From Phalacrocorax aristotelis (taxonomy: Eukaryota; Chordata; Aves; Suliformes; Phalacrocoracidae): a DNA stretch of 64,000 bases. The notes under the pieces are model-generated. The model was not told where the DNA came from, searched no databases, and saw only the letters and a list, made by a program, of their open reading frames with translations. Made by a program: the position numbers and the translations under genes. The DNA lies in contig NC_134285.1 of assembly GCF_949628215.1 (NCBI RefSeq), positions 25,310,797-25,374,796 on the forward strand, given 5' to 3'. This document shows, in pieces, positions 37,081 to 47,999 of the stretch (the stretch's first letter is position 1; the number at the start of each line of letters is the position of its first letter).

Positions 37081-37932
37081 CACTGTCCCCTCCGCCCCAG
37101 CCAGTGCCATGGGCAGTGGCGGGTCAGCAGGGCAGCCAGGCTGGCTGGGCAGCACGGCCACAGGCATTGTTGGGGGATGATTCACCCCAGCCCGGAGCAG
37201 ATGTATGGATGCCTTTGACAGCGTCAGTACTTAAGAGCCCAGTGATGGTGGCTCTCATGACACCCCAGCGAGACGCACAATGAGCCCCAAGCTCCTAAAC
37301 ATGGAGCACCAGTGGCAGCAGCCATCTCCTGGTCACCCTGGTGCTCTCCAGCCTTCCCTGGAGCAGCTGTGGGGAAGGAGGAACACTGGGTGTCCCCTGC
37401 CCCATGCTTGAGGAACAGACACAAGCTGGTGCGGTGGGAGCTGGGGGCATGGCTGTGCCGGGAAGCACTGTATCCTCCCGCCAGCACAAGGCACGCGCCA
37501 AGCACGCCTGAGCACACCTTGGCCCCCAGCCACCTCCTCCGCCTCCGCGGGAAGGGAGGAACAGGATCCATCCCCATGTCAAGGCAAGGCTTAAAAGGGG
37601 AGAAAGTGCTGGATGCGGAACAAGATCACAGCGATAGCTGGCACGCGTGGGGCCACGGTGCTCAGTGCTGCTGCCAATGGGGCACATGTGTCCCGACCTG
37701 TCTGCCCGCGCCGGGAAAACGATTAGTGCTAGGCAGCACGGGAAGCTCGCCAGGCACCTGGGAGCCAGGCGGTATGGGAGCCCTGCCAGAGGTGTGCTGG
37801 ACTCTGTGCCGTGTGGCCCTCCCCACCGCTACGCGCCACACTGTGCTGAGCGGCATCCAATGTGCCCCGCCAGCCCCAGCACTGGTGGGGAGGAGGGCAC
37901 CAGCGGGCATCATCCTGGCCATGTCCCCAGCA

Positions 37933-40900
37933 TCACATCACATCACATCCCCATGCCCACAGCCCTGCATCACCACCCTCCCCAGCATCAGCAGCGCTGG
38001 AGTGGCTGGAGGCAGCGGAGCTCACTGGGAGGTTGTGGCAATGCCATGCCCAGCAAGGGTGTCCTGGTGGGGAGAGGGGACAAGAGCGAGTCCTACCGTA
38101 CTCTGGCGTCACCGCAGCCCAGCCACTGTCTGCAGCCTCGTTGGGAGCCACCACCGCCGTGCAGGGTCCCCGCGGCCCCACCAGCCTGGCACTGGAGGGG
38201 GTTGCCCCAGCTCCACTGGGTGCTGCTGGGGTTCCCAGGGCCGGCACCAGCACCAGTCCCCCGAGGAAGGCAGGCTGGGAGCTCACTTGCACCGTCTGTG
38301 GCTGGGACACCAGCTTGAAGGGGGCAGCTTGGGGCGCTGGTGGTGGTGGTGGCAGCCCCTCAGCCCTCCCCAGGGACGGGGTGGTGGGGGCTGGGCCTGC
38401 CTCCCCCTGGCCCTGGGGGAGCGGTGGGGGCCGGTGGGCTGGGCCAGGGCTGGCGCTGAGGCTGACCCTCAGCTGCGGCCGAGGCAGCGTGCAGGTGGCC
38501 ACATCCCACCTCTGTGGCAGCCACTCCCCTGGCCCCTTGGGGAGCGTGGGCAGCCCTGGGGCCAGCCCAGTGCCATCACACGGGGCCAGGGTGGAGGAGG
38601 GAGGCTGGTGGGTGTGGGGCTGGGTTGCAGGGCTCCGGGTGCTCCATGGCTGGGGGTCTGGTGGGGACGTCCCCGTCCCTGGCTCCTCAGCAATGTGCAG
38701 GTCCAGTGCCGGCAGCGAGCCACAGCTGGTGGTGGCCCCATGGAGAGGACGCTCCAGCTCTGCTGGGAAGACACTGCTGTGGGATGGGACCTTCTTCAGG
38801 TAGGTGCCAGTGGCCAGGGGGCTGCCTGGCGGCTGGGGGGGTGCAGGGCTCTCCAGGCTGGAGGATGAGCTGCGGAGGCTCTCGCCGTCGCTGCCTGGCC
38901 CTGTGGCAAAGCCCCGGTGAGTCTGGAAGGAGGTAACACAGGTGACGGCAGTGCTGGTTGTGCCGTTGGCTCGGCCAGTGGAGAGACTGGTGTTGAGCCG
39001 GCTGCACAGCACGGGGCTGGGAACTGGGCTGGGGCCAGCAGCAGTGCCAGAGCAGGGTGGGTGGCCCGGCTGCAGCGGCCGGCGGCACTCGCCGGTGCCT
39101 GAGGGCAGCAGGGACACGGGTGGGGAGCCGGGTGCCTCATCCCCATCCACCTCAAACGACTTCTTGAGCGCTAGGGACAGAGAGAGAGAGAGATGGTGGC
39201 ATGAGAGTGGCACCTGATGGCACCTGCAGCAGGGCACCCACCAGGCTCTGTCCCCTCCCCAGCTGACCCCCCCGTGCACGGACCCCCAGCTGTGCTGTGC
39301 CATGCTGCACCGTGCCAGCACCCAGAGGCACCCCCCAGGCAGCCTGGTGCCAAAGGGCTGTTTGTGAGCTCGTCCTGCATGGGAAACCAGCTCAGCACCA
39401 GCAGCCCCATGGCCCTGCTGCATTGTTCACCCCGGTTTTTATCATTTTCACCACAGTTTATATGTACCTGGCCAGCCAGTGCCACTGGCTCCCACCACAG
39501 CACACTGCCTGCTTTATTCCCCCCTGTAAGGGATCCATCCCCGAGTAACCGGATCCCCCCGGCCGACCCTCTCCCCCTACATCCATACAAACCGCCATTC
39601 TTGGAGAGATTCCTGCCCCCTTACAGGGCATTAACCCTGAAGCCTACTGATGATGAGGCCTCGCACAGCATTAATGTTAGAGTCCATGCAGGAGGCTGCA
39701 GCCCTGCCTCCCACATGTCTTTGCAGCAGTGACGGCAACCACGAGCCCACGCTGCAGCCCCAGGGCTGCTGTTGGCGCGAATGTGCCCCCACACGGCCCC
39801 CACCACCACCCCATGGGCATCGCAGCACCTGGCTCTGGTGCAAAGCCTCTCGCTGGAGCAGCCGCCGTGCGCTTGCCAGCGGTGGGGGGCCCTCTCCCCT
39901 GGGCACCATGGCTGGGCACCACCATGGCAGGTCTGAGCTGCCAGGACCCCGGTGAAGCCCCCACGACCAGGAAGTGCCTTCACTGGGTGGCTGCCCCCTC
40001 CCTCCCACCGCAGCACAGCCCCTGCCAGGAGCCACGCTCCTGCCAGATCTGCCAAAGTGGCTCCGTTTGGTACTGGCAGCCAGTTCCTTGGCCCCGGGGA
40101 GAGCGTGTGGGGCCCAGGCCCCCGCCGGGCAGCCTTCCTCGCCCCCGCTGCACCCCGCTGCCAAGCTGCGGGTGGCTGCCTCTGGTGGGGAGGCTGCGGG
40201 GGACGGCCCACGCCGCTCCCCTTCATCCTGGCACGTGTGCCAGCCTGCCCTGGCACTGCACACACCAGCATGAGGCTGCCCTCACCCCCCTCTTCCTTGG
40301 CCCCATGGCCACTGCCCCGGCTTGGCCATCAGTGCCAGGGGCAGTGGGGCAGCAGGGGTCTCGTCCCCAACCCCTCCCCAACTCACCTCTGTGCCTGGGG
40401 CTGGGCAGGGGTCAGGGGCCTGGGCGCTGCTAATAACAGCTCTCCCTGACCGGTCCTGCCCCCCTCCAGCTGGCCATGGTGCCGGGGGCCATGGGGCCAC
40501 CGAGATGGCATCCCCCATACCACATCCATCTCTTGTTTTGGCACCACCGGGGGCATGCCAAAATGCCTCCCATCACCCCAAACCTGCCCCTGGTGACAGG
40601 TCATGGCCTCATCCATCCCTTTGGCTGTCCCAACCCATGTCCGGAGTGATGGGCAGAGCAGAGGGGGGCAGCAGTGGGCAGATGGAGGGGGAGGGGTGGC
40701 AAGGGGTTTGGGGGGGGATAGGAGGGTGGGAGAATGGCAGAAGGTTTGGGAGGGATGCAGGGAGAGGTGGGGGGGGTAGCAGAAGGTTTAGGGGGGATAG
40801 TGGGGGGTGGGGGCATGGCAGGGTGTGTGTGGGGATGGCAGGGATTGAGGGGGGTGGCAGGGTGTGTGTGTGTGGGGTGACAGGGGGTGGAGGCGGCCCG

Positions 40901-41774
40901 GCAGCGGCGGGGTTAAGGTGCCCAGGGTAGGTGCACACATTCCTCCCCGGCGAGGGCAGCAGCAGCCCCGGGGTCGGGTTTCGCCGCCCGCCCGCCCCTC
41001 CCCGCCCGCCCCCGGCCCCGGATCCCGGCCCCGGCCCCTCCCGCCGCGGCCTCCGGGAAGCGGCCGGGGATAATCGCGGCCAAGAGAAAGACAAACCCGC
41101 CCCGCTGCCTCCCACGGCCGGGCCGCCCCGGGGGGGCTCCCGGCCCCGACCCCACAGCCCCCGCGGGTCGGGTGGGAGCACGCACATGCGGAGAGGGCGC
41201 ACACGCACAAGCACGAACACGGGGAGGGGGAGTGCACACAAGCACCCCATCCCCCCCACCCCCCACCCCCCTCCCTGAGCGTTCTGCAGCTCCCCGCCCC
41301 GCACCCCCCACTCCACGGGGCACCCCCCCGGCGGTGCACCCACGCCCCGGGCACACCCCGCCGGGCTCCCCAAGGATGCGCCCCGTCGGGTACATTCCAG
41401 CTCCCCGCGCCGCGGGGCGCATCCCAACTTGCGCAGCCCCCCACGATACCCGGTCCTTTGGGGGGCGTCCCAGCCCCCTCCCCATGCGCAGCCCCCCACG
41501 ACGCGCGGCCCCCGTGGGCCATCACCCCCCACGATGCGCAGCCCCCTATGAGGGGAGTGCATCCCCCCACGCCACCCAGCCCACGGAGTGGGGGGAAGCG
41601 CAGCACCCTCACGATGCTCAGCCCGGGGGGGTCATCCCATCCTGCCAAGACGCACAGCCCCAGCATTCCCCATCATCCCCCCCCTCCGATACCCAGCCCC
41701 GAGTGGGGGGGTCTCGCACCTTCGAAGTCGGAGAGGATCCCGTCTAGGTGCTCCTTGACAGAGAGCCGGGCCAT
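37933..41774 (-). CDS. Unrecognised proline/serine-rich protein gene, two exons seen
   Basis: Exon 1 (41720-41774) starts with ATG in a CpG island (CGGCATGG context) and encodes MARLSVKEHLDGILSDFE, ending in phase 1. Exon 2 follows a pyrimidine-rich acceptor (tctctgtccctag) at 39170, continues in phase as ALKKSFEVDGDEAPGSPPV, and stays open to a stop at 37933, about 430 aa in all. The N-terminal 30 residues look like an acidic/basic helix; the rest is Pro/Ser/Gly/Thr-rich with GSDGESLRSSSSSLES and no transmembrane or catalytic motif, probably disordered. A GTAGGA after EYG (about 38093) could be a donor, so the true C-terminus is uncertain. I do not recognise the family. The opposite strand is also open here because of high GC, so support rests on the start context, phase match and helix. 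Confidence 0.5.
39177..39194. repeat. (GA)n microsatellite
   Basis: A short acagagagagagagagat run just upstream of the acceptor of the 38-42 kb gene's second exon. On that gene's strand it is (CT)n and forms part of the pyrimidine tract. Confidence 0.85.
39430..39720. other. AT-richer intronic block
   Basis: Within intron 1 of the 38-42 kb gene, this stretch is clearly less GC-rich than its surroundings. It contains an 11-bp inverted pair (ccctgtaaggg near 39527, cccttacaggg near 39617) and gcattaacc/gcattaatg motifs. It may be a conserved regulatory element; no exon is seen. Confidence 0.3.
40675..40905 (+). repeat. G-rich repetitive tract with G-quadruplex potential
   Basis: Many runs of three to eight G on the plus strand separated by short a/t spacers, with a recurring ggcagaaggttt / tggcaggg theme and two gtgtgtgt stretches. 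It lies in intron 1 of the 38-42 kb gene, next to its CpG island. Confidence 0.8.
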
Positions 41775-41960
41775 GCCGGGGCGGGGGGGAGAGCCGGCGG
41801 CTGCCGCCCACCCGGGACACCCGCATGGGGAGGGGGCGGCCGCGGCGGGCGGAGCGGAGCCGCTGAGTCCCGGGACGGGACGGGACGGCGCCGGCTGCCC
41901 TCGGCGGGGAGGGGAAAGAGGAGGGGAGCGGGGCGGGGGGAGGGGTGGGAGGAAGGGGAG
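40905..41960 (-). promoter_or_regulatory. CpG island over exon 1 of the 38-42 kb gene
   Basis: Dense CpG and GC boxes surround the ATG exon (41720-41774). The promoter for minus-strand transcription is probably at 41780-41960, where gggacgggacgggacgg and ggggcgggg runs occur. The 41290-41700 part is a loose tandem array around the motif gatgcgcagccccccac. Confidence 0.6.
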
Positions 41961-43640
41961 GAGAAGGTGCTGCCCGCGAGTGGGCAGAGGATGCCCCCCT
42001 CCCTTAACCCCCCACGCCCACGCAGCCCTGCAGAGGCTGGCAGCGACGGCCGGGGCTGGGGACCCCAAGCTGGGCTCCGCGGACCCCATGCCGGGCGAGC
42101 GACGGGGGCTCGCCTGCCTGTCCCTCCCCCCATCCCCCCCCTCCAGGGGTGCACCCAGCCTCTGCCTCGGCCCTGCTCGCTGTGGGTGCTGCCTGTGCCC
42201 CCACTGTCGCTGGGGGGGGCGGGTCCCGACAGGCTGGGGGGCCATGGCCAGGCTGGGGGTCCCGATCGGGCTGTGCACCACAGGCCTTGCCCCTCCCCAG
42301 GCTTTCCAGCTTGGAGAAAGAGGAGGAAGATGCACTGGTGCTGCCTGTGGTGGCCTCCCAGCTGTGGGGTGTTTGCTGGGTGTTACTGTTCCCTGGTGTG
42401 TCCGTCCCTGCCGGGGGTCATGCCCCATGCCTGAGCTCCTGGAGCATCCCTGGGGACCAGCTGCTGGGGATCGCGCTCCCTGTGAGTATCCCGAGTGGGC
42501 CTGCCCACGGCAAGTGCCACGAGGCGATGCAGGCAGCACCTCAGGGTGAGGGTCCGCACCAGGGCTGCCCCCCTTAGCCCTACGGGATGCTCAGGGCGGG
42601 GGGGGGTGTCATCCATCCCCCTCACACCCCGGCTGCTAAGGGTTAACACCATCGCAGGATTGGCAGCAGATGTGGAAGGGGAAGGAGCTGGAAATCCCTT
42701 CTCCCACCAGGGGTCCCGCAGCGAGAGCTCTGCTCTTCGACACCCTCCAGCCACCGGCCGCAACTAAACACCCCGTGGCTGGAGCACATTCCTCCATTGG
42801 GCCCGGGCTGGGGGTGCAGCCGGATCTCCTGCAGCATCATTGCCTGGGGATGCAGTCGTGGTTGCCCTGGTCGTCCTTGCTGGTCGATGTGGGACGCAGC
42901 CGCGGTGACCCTGCTTGTGCCTAGGTCTTGGGGGTGTTTGAAGGTGCCCACTGGCTCCCTGGGGAAGGGGCTGGATGGGCTCTCACCAGTCACCCTGTGG
43001 CTTTTTGGGTGCCAGGTTGCTGGGATGGGAGAGTGCTGCTGTCCCCGGGGTTACGCTGGGCAAGGGCCTGATCCAAGGCAAGCTGGGCTGGGAAGGAGTG
43101 GCTCTGCTTTCCCCACAGCTTTGTCTCTTTGTGGCTCATGCCAGCAGTGACAAGCCCACGGAGCTGGGTGGCAGGGAGCTGGGCTGGGTGCTCATGGCAG
43201 CCCTGCCTGCCCCTAGCACCCTGCCTGTACCAACAGAGCACTTGGGCTGCAAGCACTGAGCACCACACTCCTGCTGCCAAGGCTGAGAGCAGCAGGGAGG
43301 CACCAGGGCCACGTGTGATGACTGGAGGGCATCTTGGGATCATCACCCTTCCTGCAAAGCACCTACCCCAGCTGGAGCCAGGCGGGTGTCATGCATGGCC
43401 AAGCCAGATCCGGAGCTGCCAGACTCCGGAACTGTTGTATTCAATGAAGTCGGGGTGATTTATGGTGCTGCCTTGTCCAGCCAAGCTGGCCTGACCCAAA
43501 AAAAGGGAGAGGGGGAGCACGCAGGAGCAGCACAGCTGGATCCCCACGGTTGGACCCTGGACCCCATCCATGCTCGGCGCCTGCTAGTTTCCCCCACTGA
43601 CAGCCAGAGCATCCTGCTATAATGAAAGGGAGAAGCTGGA
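41961..43640. other. Intergenic, no gene recognised
   Basis: GC-rich at the left, becoming more average at the right. Short open frames on both strands have no splice support or recognisable protein. Presumably upstream flank of the 38-42 kb gene. Confidence 0.45.
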
Positions 43641-45060
43641 GCTCTTCAGTGGTTAGAGCACCACTTCAGAAACAGCTCAGCTTCCCTGAGGAGTTTTGGA
43701 GCTATGGAAGCTCCACAAATCTCTAACCCTATTACAAATATGTTTATTTAAATGCATTTAATTTTTTATAATAAATAATAACTCAGAGCTGCCTGCAGCT
43801 GCTCAGAGGCTTGCTAACACGGTGCCAAGCCCCCACCACACTGTGGAAGAGCAGTTCGGAGCAGCTCTAGAGCTGTTCTGAAGGATGCGGAGATCTTCAG
43901 ATCGTTAGGGCTTTTCTGGAGCAGCTTCAAAGAGGCTGCAGAGGTTTCAAGACATTTAGAGACCTTTTCAGTGGACGTGCAGAATAGCTTGAGTGCTTCT
44001 GAGCAGCTACAAAGATTTTTTTAATGAGTTTTAGAGCAGCTTTGGAGCAGCATGGAGCTGTTTCAGGATTGCTTAGAGCTCTCCGGTATCATCTGGAGGG
44101 GGTTTAGGGTGGCTTTGAACTGTTTGGAGAAGTTTAGAGACATTACTGAAAAGTTTTAGTGCTGTTGAGAGCTACAGTAGAAAGGGCCGGAGGAATTCCA
44201 GGGGCCTTTCAGAGGGCATTAGAGCACTCGAGGCGTTTCACAGCCACGCAGAAGAGGCTTAGAGTGCCTCAGAGCTTCTACAAGATCTTTTTTATGATCC
44301 ATTTTGAGCTATTTCAAGGAGTTTTAGAAGAGTTTAGAGAACTTTAAGAGCTACTTCAAGCCCCTCCAAGCAGTTTTATCATCTTAGTGCCTTTTAAGGC
44401 TGACTTGAGGAGCCAGAGAGTTATTTGAGCAATTCAGGTGCTTCAGTGCTGCCCAAAGATCTGTCCTTCCAGAGCTCTGAGCTGCTCAGAGGCAATTTAC
44501 AGCTCCTTGAAGCGACCCAGCACCGCACCGATGCTCCCCGAGCTGTTTACTTACCCAATTTCTAGAGCAGCTTCATGCTGTTGGAGGTTGAGCTTTTCAG
44601 AAGAATTTGTAATGGATTTTTTAGAGGCATTCAGAGAAATTCTGGTGCACACTAGTTGCTTAGAGGGGTGTAGAGCACTATGGAGGGTTTTTAGAGATGC
44701 TCAGAGATGTTTTAGAGTAGCTCAGTGCCATTCAGAGCAGTTGAGAGGAACATGGAGCAGTTAGAAATAATTTGGGGTGTTTTGAGAGCTCTGAGCACGT
44801 TAGAGGCATTTCCCAGCATGCCGAAGCACTCAGAGAGCTCTTTGCAGCAGCTCTGGGTGCTCCAAGGCTGCTCGGAGGAGTTTAGAGCAGTCTGGAGTCA
44901 TCTGGAGGTACTCCAGGAGCTGAGAGGGTATTATGGAGGTTAGAGCCCTTTGGGGCAGCTTACAGGGGCTGGGAGGAGGTGGAGGGAAGCTTAAAGGGAC
45001 GTGGAACAGCTTAGAAGGGTGGCTTAGAGCATTTAAGGGATTTTTTTGGGTGGTTCAGAG
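43640..45060. repeat. Degenerate GAGCAGCTT-type repeat field
   Basis: About 1.4 kb of strand-biased sequence built from short, imperfect variants of ttttagagcagctttggag. The words gagcagctt, ttagagc, ggagctgtt, gagttta and cattcagagcagtt recur every 12-20 bases with no fixed period. Start and end are abrupt relative to the flanking DNA. It has no long reading frame or link to CR1, and I know no named repeat family that matches. Confidence 0.7.
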
Positions 45061-45469
45061 CAGCTGAGTGCTCCGAGGCGTTTAGCACAGTATACAAAAG
45101 GGAAAGTCTCCATGGCCTCACCTGGAGAAGACCCCAAGCACCGAGTCAACAGATTGGTCCTGTCCCAGCCTCCCCAAACCCTCCGGAGCACCAGGCCACG
45201 CTGGGAGGGACAAAGCCACCTCCAAAGGTCCCTCACCCTGCCTGGACAGTGAAGGACAAGTCCCCACTTGGCTGGAGGGGAGGTTTTGTCTCCCTTTGAC
45301 TTTGGCCCCTCCAGAGCCAGCTGGGTCCAGCCTTTCCCATCCTCATCCCACCAAATGCAGGGCACTCTTCAGGGCAGGGGCACTTCTACTCCCCTCCAGC
45401 CCTGCTTGGCAGCCAGTGCTCAGAGGCTCCGATGCTCAGAGCCATCCCTGCAGAAACAAGATCTCAGGG

Positions 45470-47999
45470 CAGGAATAGTAACAGCTTTTAATCTGACAAG
45501 AATTGATACATCATTTAAGACAATACTGTTTTTACCTCTTTTTTGGGACTTCCTTCACATACCGGTAGGGAAAGAGGAACATTTTTGGGAAGTACAGTTT
45601 TTCTTTTTCCTTTTCTTTTTCCATAGGGACTTTAAAGCATGGTGAATGTGCAAGTCAGTGCTTTGTTTGCTTAAAACTTTTTCCCGGTGCTTATTTACAG
45701 TTACAGTACCTCTTTGTGAGCAACACAAAAAAAGACAATTGTTTGAACTGGGGATCCATGATCCCAAGTCGAGAAAGGCAGATCTCCAATATTTATATTT
45801 ATACATATATATATATGCTTTTGTGTATACACAGATACATTTCTCTCTTCTTTAAAGTATTAAAAAAATGATCAACCTTCATTCTATAAAAATACCTACT
45901 CTACAAGATAGAAAAAATTTTCCCTCTCCAAGTATACACTGATTTACACCCAAAGCTTCTCTGGAAATGTACATTTACGTGGCTTCTTCCCACGGACTTG
46001 GGACAGGGAGGGGAGTGGATGCCGGGGAGAGCTGGGTGTTCGGGAGCATGGGTGCCCCCCTTGCCCAAAGTTTTTGGGGGCTCGCCCCCACCCCGCTGCA
46101 CCTCACACAAGGCCACGGGGGGTTGAGCACCCAGAGGCAATGCATTGAAGAGGGAGGGTCATGGCGCCAGTGGCTTGGCTGGCTCCGGGTCTCGGCTGAT
46201 TCCCGAGGCTGGCGGCACAGGGAACACCCCAGGAGGGGCTAAGGCTGCAGCAGCTGCCACCGCTCCCAGCCAGCGGCACCCTCCAAGGGCAAACGGCGAG
46301 CTGGCTGCTCTGCCACCGCCCCAGCATGGGAAGAGAGATGTACCACGTGTGTGGAAGTGTTTTGGGGAGGAGCAGGCACCCCCCTACCAGTGGCCAATGG
46401 ATTGCTGTGGCTTCTGCTTTCAGACCACTCTGGCATTTCTAAAACCTGACAAGCAGGAAGGAGAACTGCATTTTAGGGCCCGACGTATTCAGTGAAGCCA
46501 GATCCTTGGGAGGCCACTGGCTGTCTCCTCACAGGAGCCAGACAGGAGCAGGTCGGTTAAAATGGCTGCTCCCTGGGGTCATACTACACCACGGCCGCTT
46601 GTGCCAGCAAGCCAAAAGCTGTCTGATGTAAACATGGCTTTTGTTTCCCAGGGAGCTGCTGTGGTATTCTCTGGTCTCCTCTCCCCAATGGCATAGAGAT
46701 TTCAGCCCAGGCTGATGCCAGGGGCTAAGAAATGAGAGCAGCAGATCCATCCCCTGTCACAGCACAGGGAATCAGCAGGGAAGGGCTGTGGGAGCAGGCT
46801 ATCCCTCCAGGATCTCAGCTATCACCAGCAGAGCCCTGCTTTGGGTGGGAATGGCACAGGCCACTGTCCCCAAGCCAGGGACCTTGGAAGGCAATTTGAA
46901 GAGCTCAGCCCTCTCTGATGGAGCTCCCATTGGGGGTCCAGACCTGAACCCAACCACACTCAGCCACTGCATGCCCCTGTGCCAGGCCAGGCGAGCCAGG
47001 CTGGGAGGGGGAGAGGCAGCCAGGACCAGCCTCCAGTGCAAGTTGAAGAGTCACAGCCTTTCCCCCATTCCCTGCAGGCTGGACAGACAGCACCTGTGTG
47101 TCTGCAGCTGGGGCCAACAGGACCTCTCCTCCCGGAGCCAGCCCGGCTCAACAGATACCCACAGACCACAGTGGAAGAGCCAGGAGTGGGGAGGAGGGTA
47201 GCGGAGCTGTGAATGCCAAGGCATGCCAATGGTAGCGAGCCACAGACAGCAAAAATAAATAAGGAGGCAGGTGACAAAGTGTGCTTACGCCCTGTCCTGA
47301 AAACAGCCGCTCCCCTGCCTCTTTCTGCCACTGGTGAGCGAGAGGAGCCAGCTAGCTCTCTGCACGCAACCCCTTACCACGCAGAGGCAGCTGGGCAAGG
47401 ATTAACTGCACCAGCTGAATGAGGACATTTGCATTAAGTTAATTAAAGAAAAGAAAAACCAACCACCTCTACAAGTCTGGGATGTTTCCCTCTTTCCCAG
47501 ATCTGCCCCGGTGAGTGTGTCGGTGACAATTTGGCAAAGCAGATACTTGGGCTGGACAGGGCAGCAAGGGAAAACGTCAGCTCCGTCGCTTCCTTCTCTG
47601 TCCTGTTATCGCACAGTTCAGAGAAACCCTCTCCTTCCAGCTCCTGTTTGCACCCTGCATACCAGAGGGTCTGATGCTGCTGTCAGGACAGTTCCCAGCT
47701 TCATGGGTAGCAGGGCCTAAACAGGTCCTTCCTCCAGCTGTCTGTTGCTTGTGTTTCTTCTCCAGGTTCCCTTTCACCCCTCAGAACCAGAAGGGCTTCA
47801 AAATAACAGAGTCAGACAACAAAGCCTTGCTGCTGGTTTTCTTTTTCCCTGGTCTGCTGGCTAATTCACCCACTGACCTGACGAGATGCTTCCTTGTGCC
47901 GTCATCAAAAGCAAAGACGTTTCGAGTCCCTCTTTATCCTCTCAGAGCACCAAATCCACACCCCATAATGAGCGCACAGCCGGTGGCTCTTGGCTGCCA
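45470..47999 (-). other. RAB11FIP3: RAB11FIP3 3' untranslated region
   Basis: The 2.5 kb from the stop codon (48000) to a probable poly(A) signal (ATTAAA, 45487-45492, minus). It contains an AT-rich stretch with ttatatttatacatatatat on the plus strand (45790-45820), which is AU-rich in the mRNA. I see no intron or other gene in it. The end point is inferred. Confidence 0.6.
45487..45492 (-). terminator. RAB11FIP3: RAB11FIP3 poly(A) signal ATTAAA
   Basis: tttaat on the plus strand, ATTAAA on the minus strand, 2.5 kb after the stop codon and just before the sequence turns GC-rich. No canonical AATAAA is seen nearby. Confidence 0.5.

Larger units (their letters stand above)
32909..37932. other. 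SEPTIN12 upstream region and gene gap; no coding exon recognised
   Basis: The sequence just above 32909 must contain the SEPTIN12 promoter and 5' UTR; no strong TATA box or CpG island marks it. I see no convincing exon up to 37932 on either strand. The interval contains an AT-richer candidate conserved block (35225-35400) and a 42-bp minisatellite (36390-37080), both listed separately. More exons of the unrecognised 38-42 kb gene could also lie here. Confidence 0.4.

Noticed and set aside
36317-37185. Repetitive proteins on both strands (LSPEHCPPMSPSPQ and its reverse)
   Set aside because: Both come from a 42-bp minisatellite; openness on both strands follows from a unit length divisible by three.
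37312-38868. 518-codon plus-strand frame antisense to the 38-42 kb gene
   Set aside because: Low-complexity translation with no recognisable domain. The minus-strand model has a CpG-island start and phase-matched intron, this one has neither.
42149-42577. Plus-strand frame with LEKEEEDALVLPVV
   Set aside because: A short stretch only, without a start context, splice support or homology.
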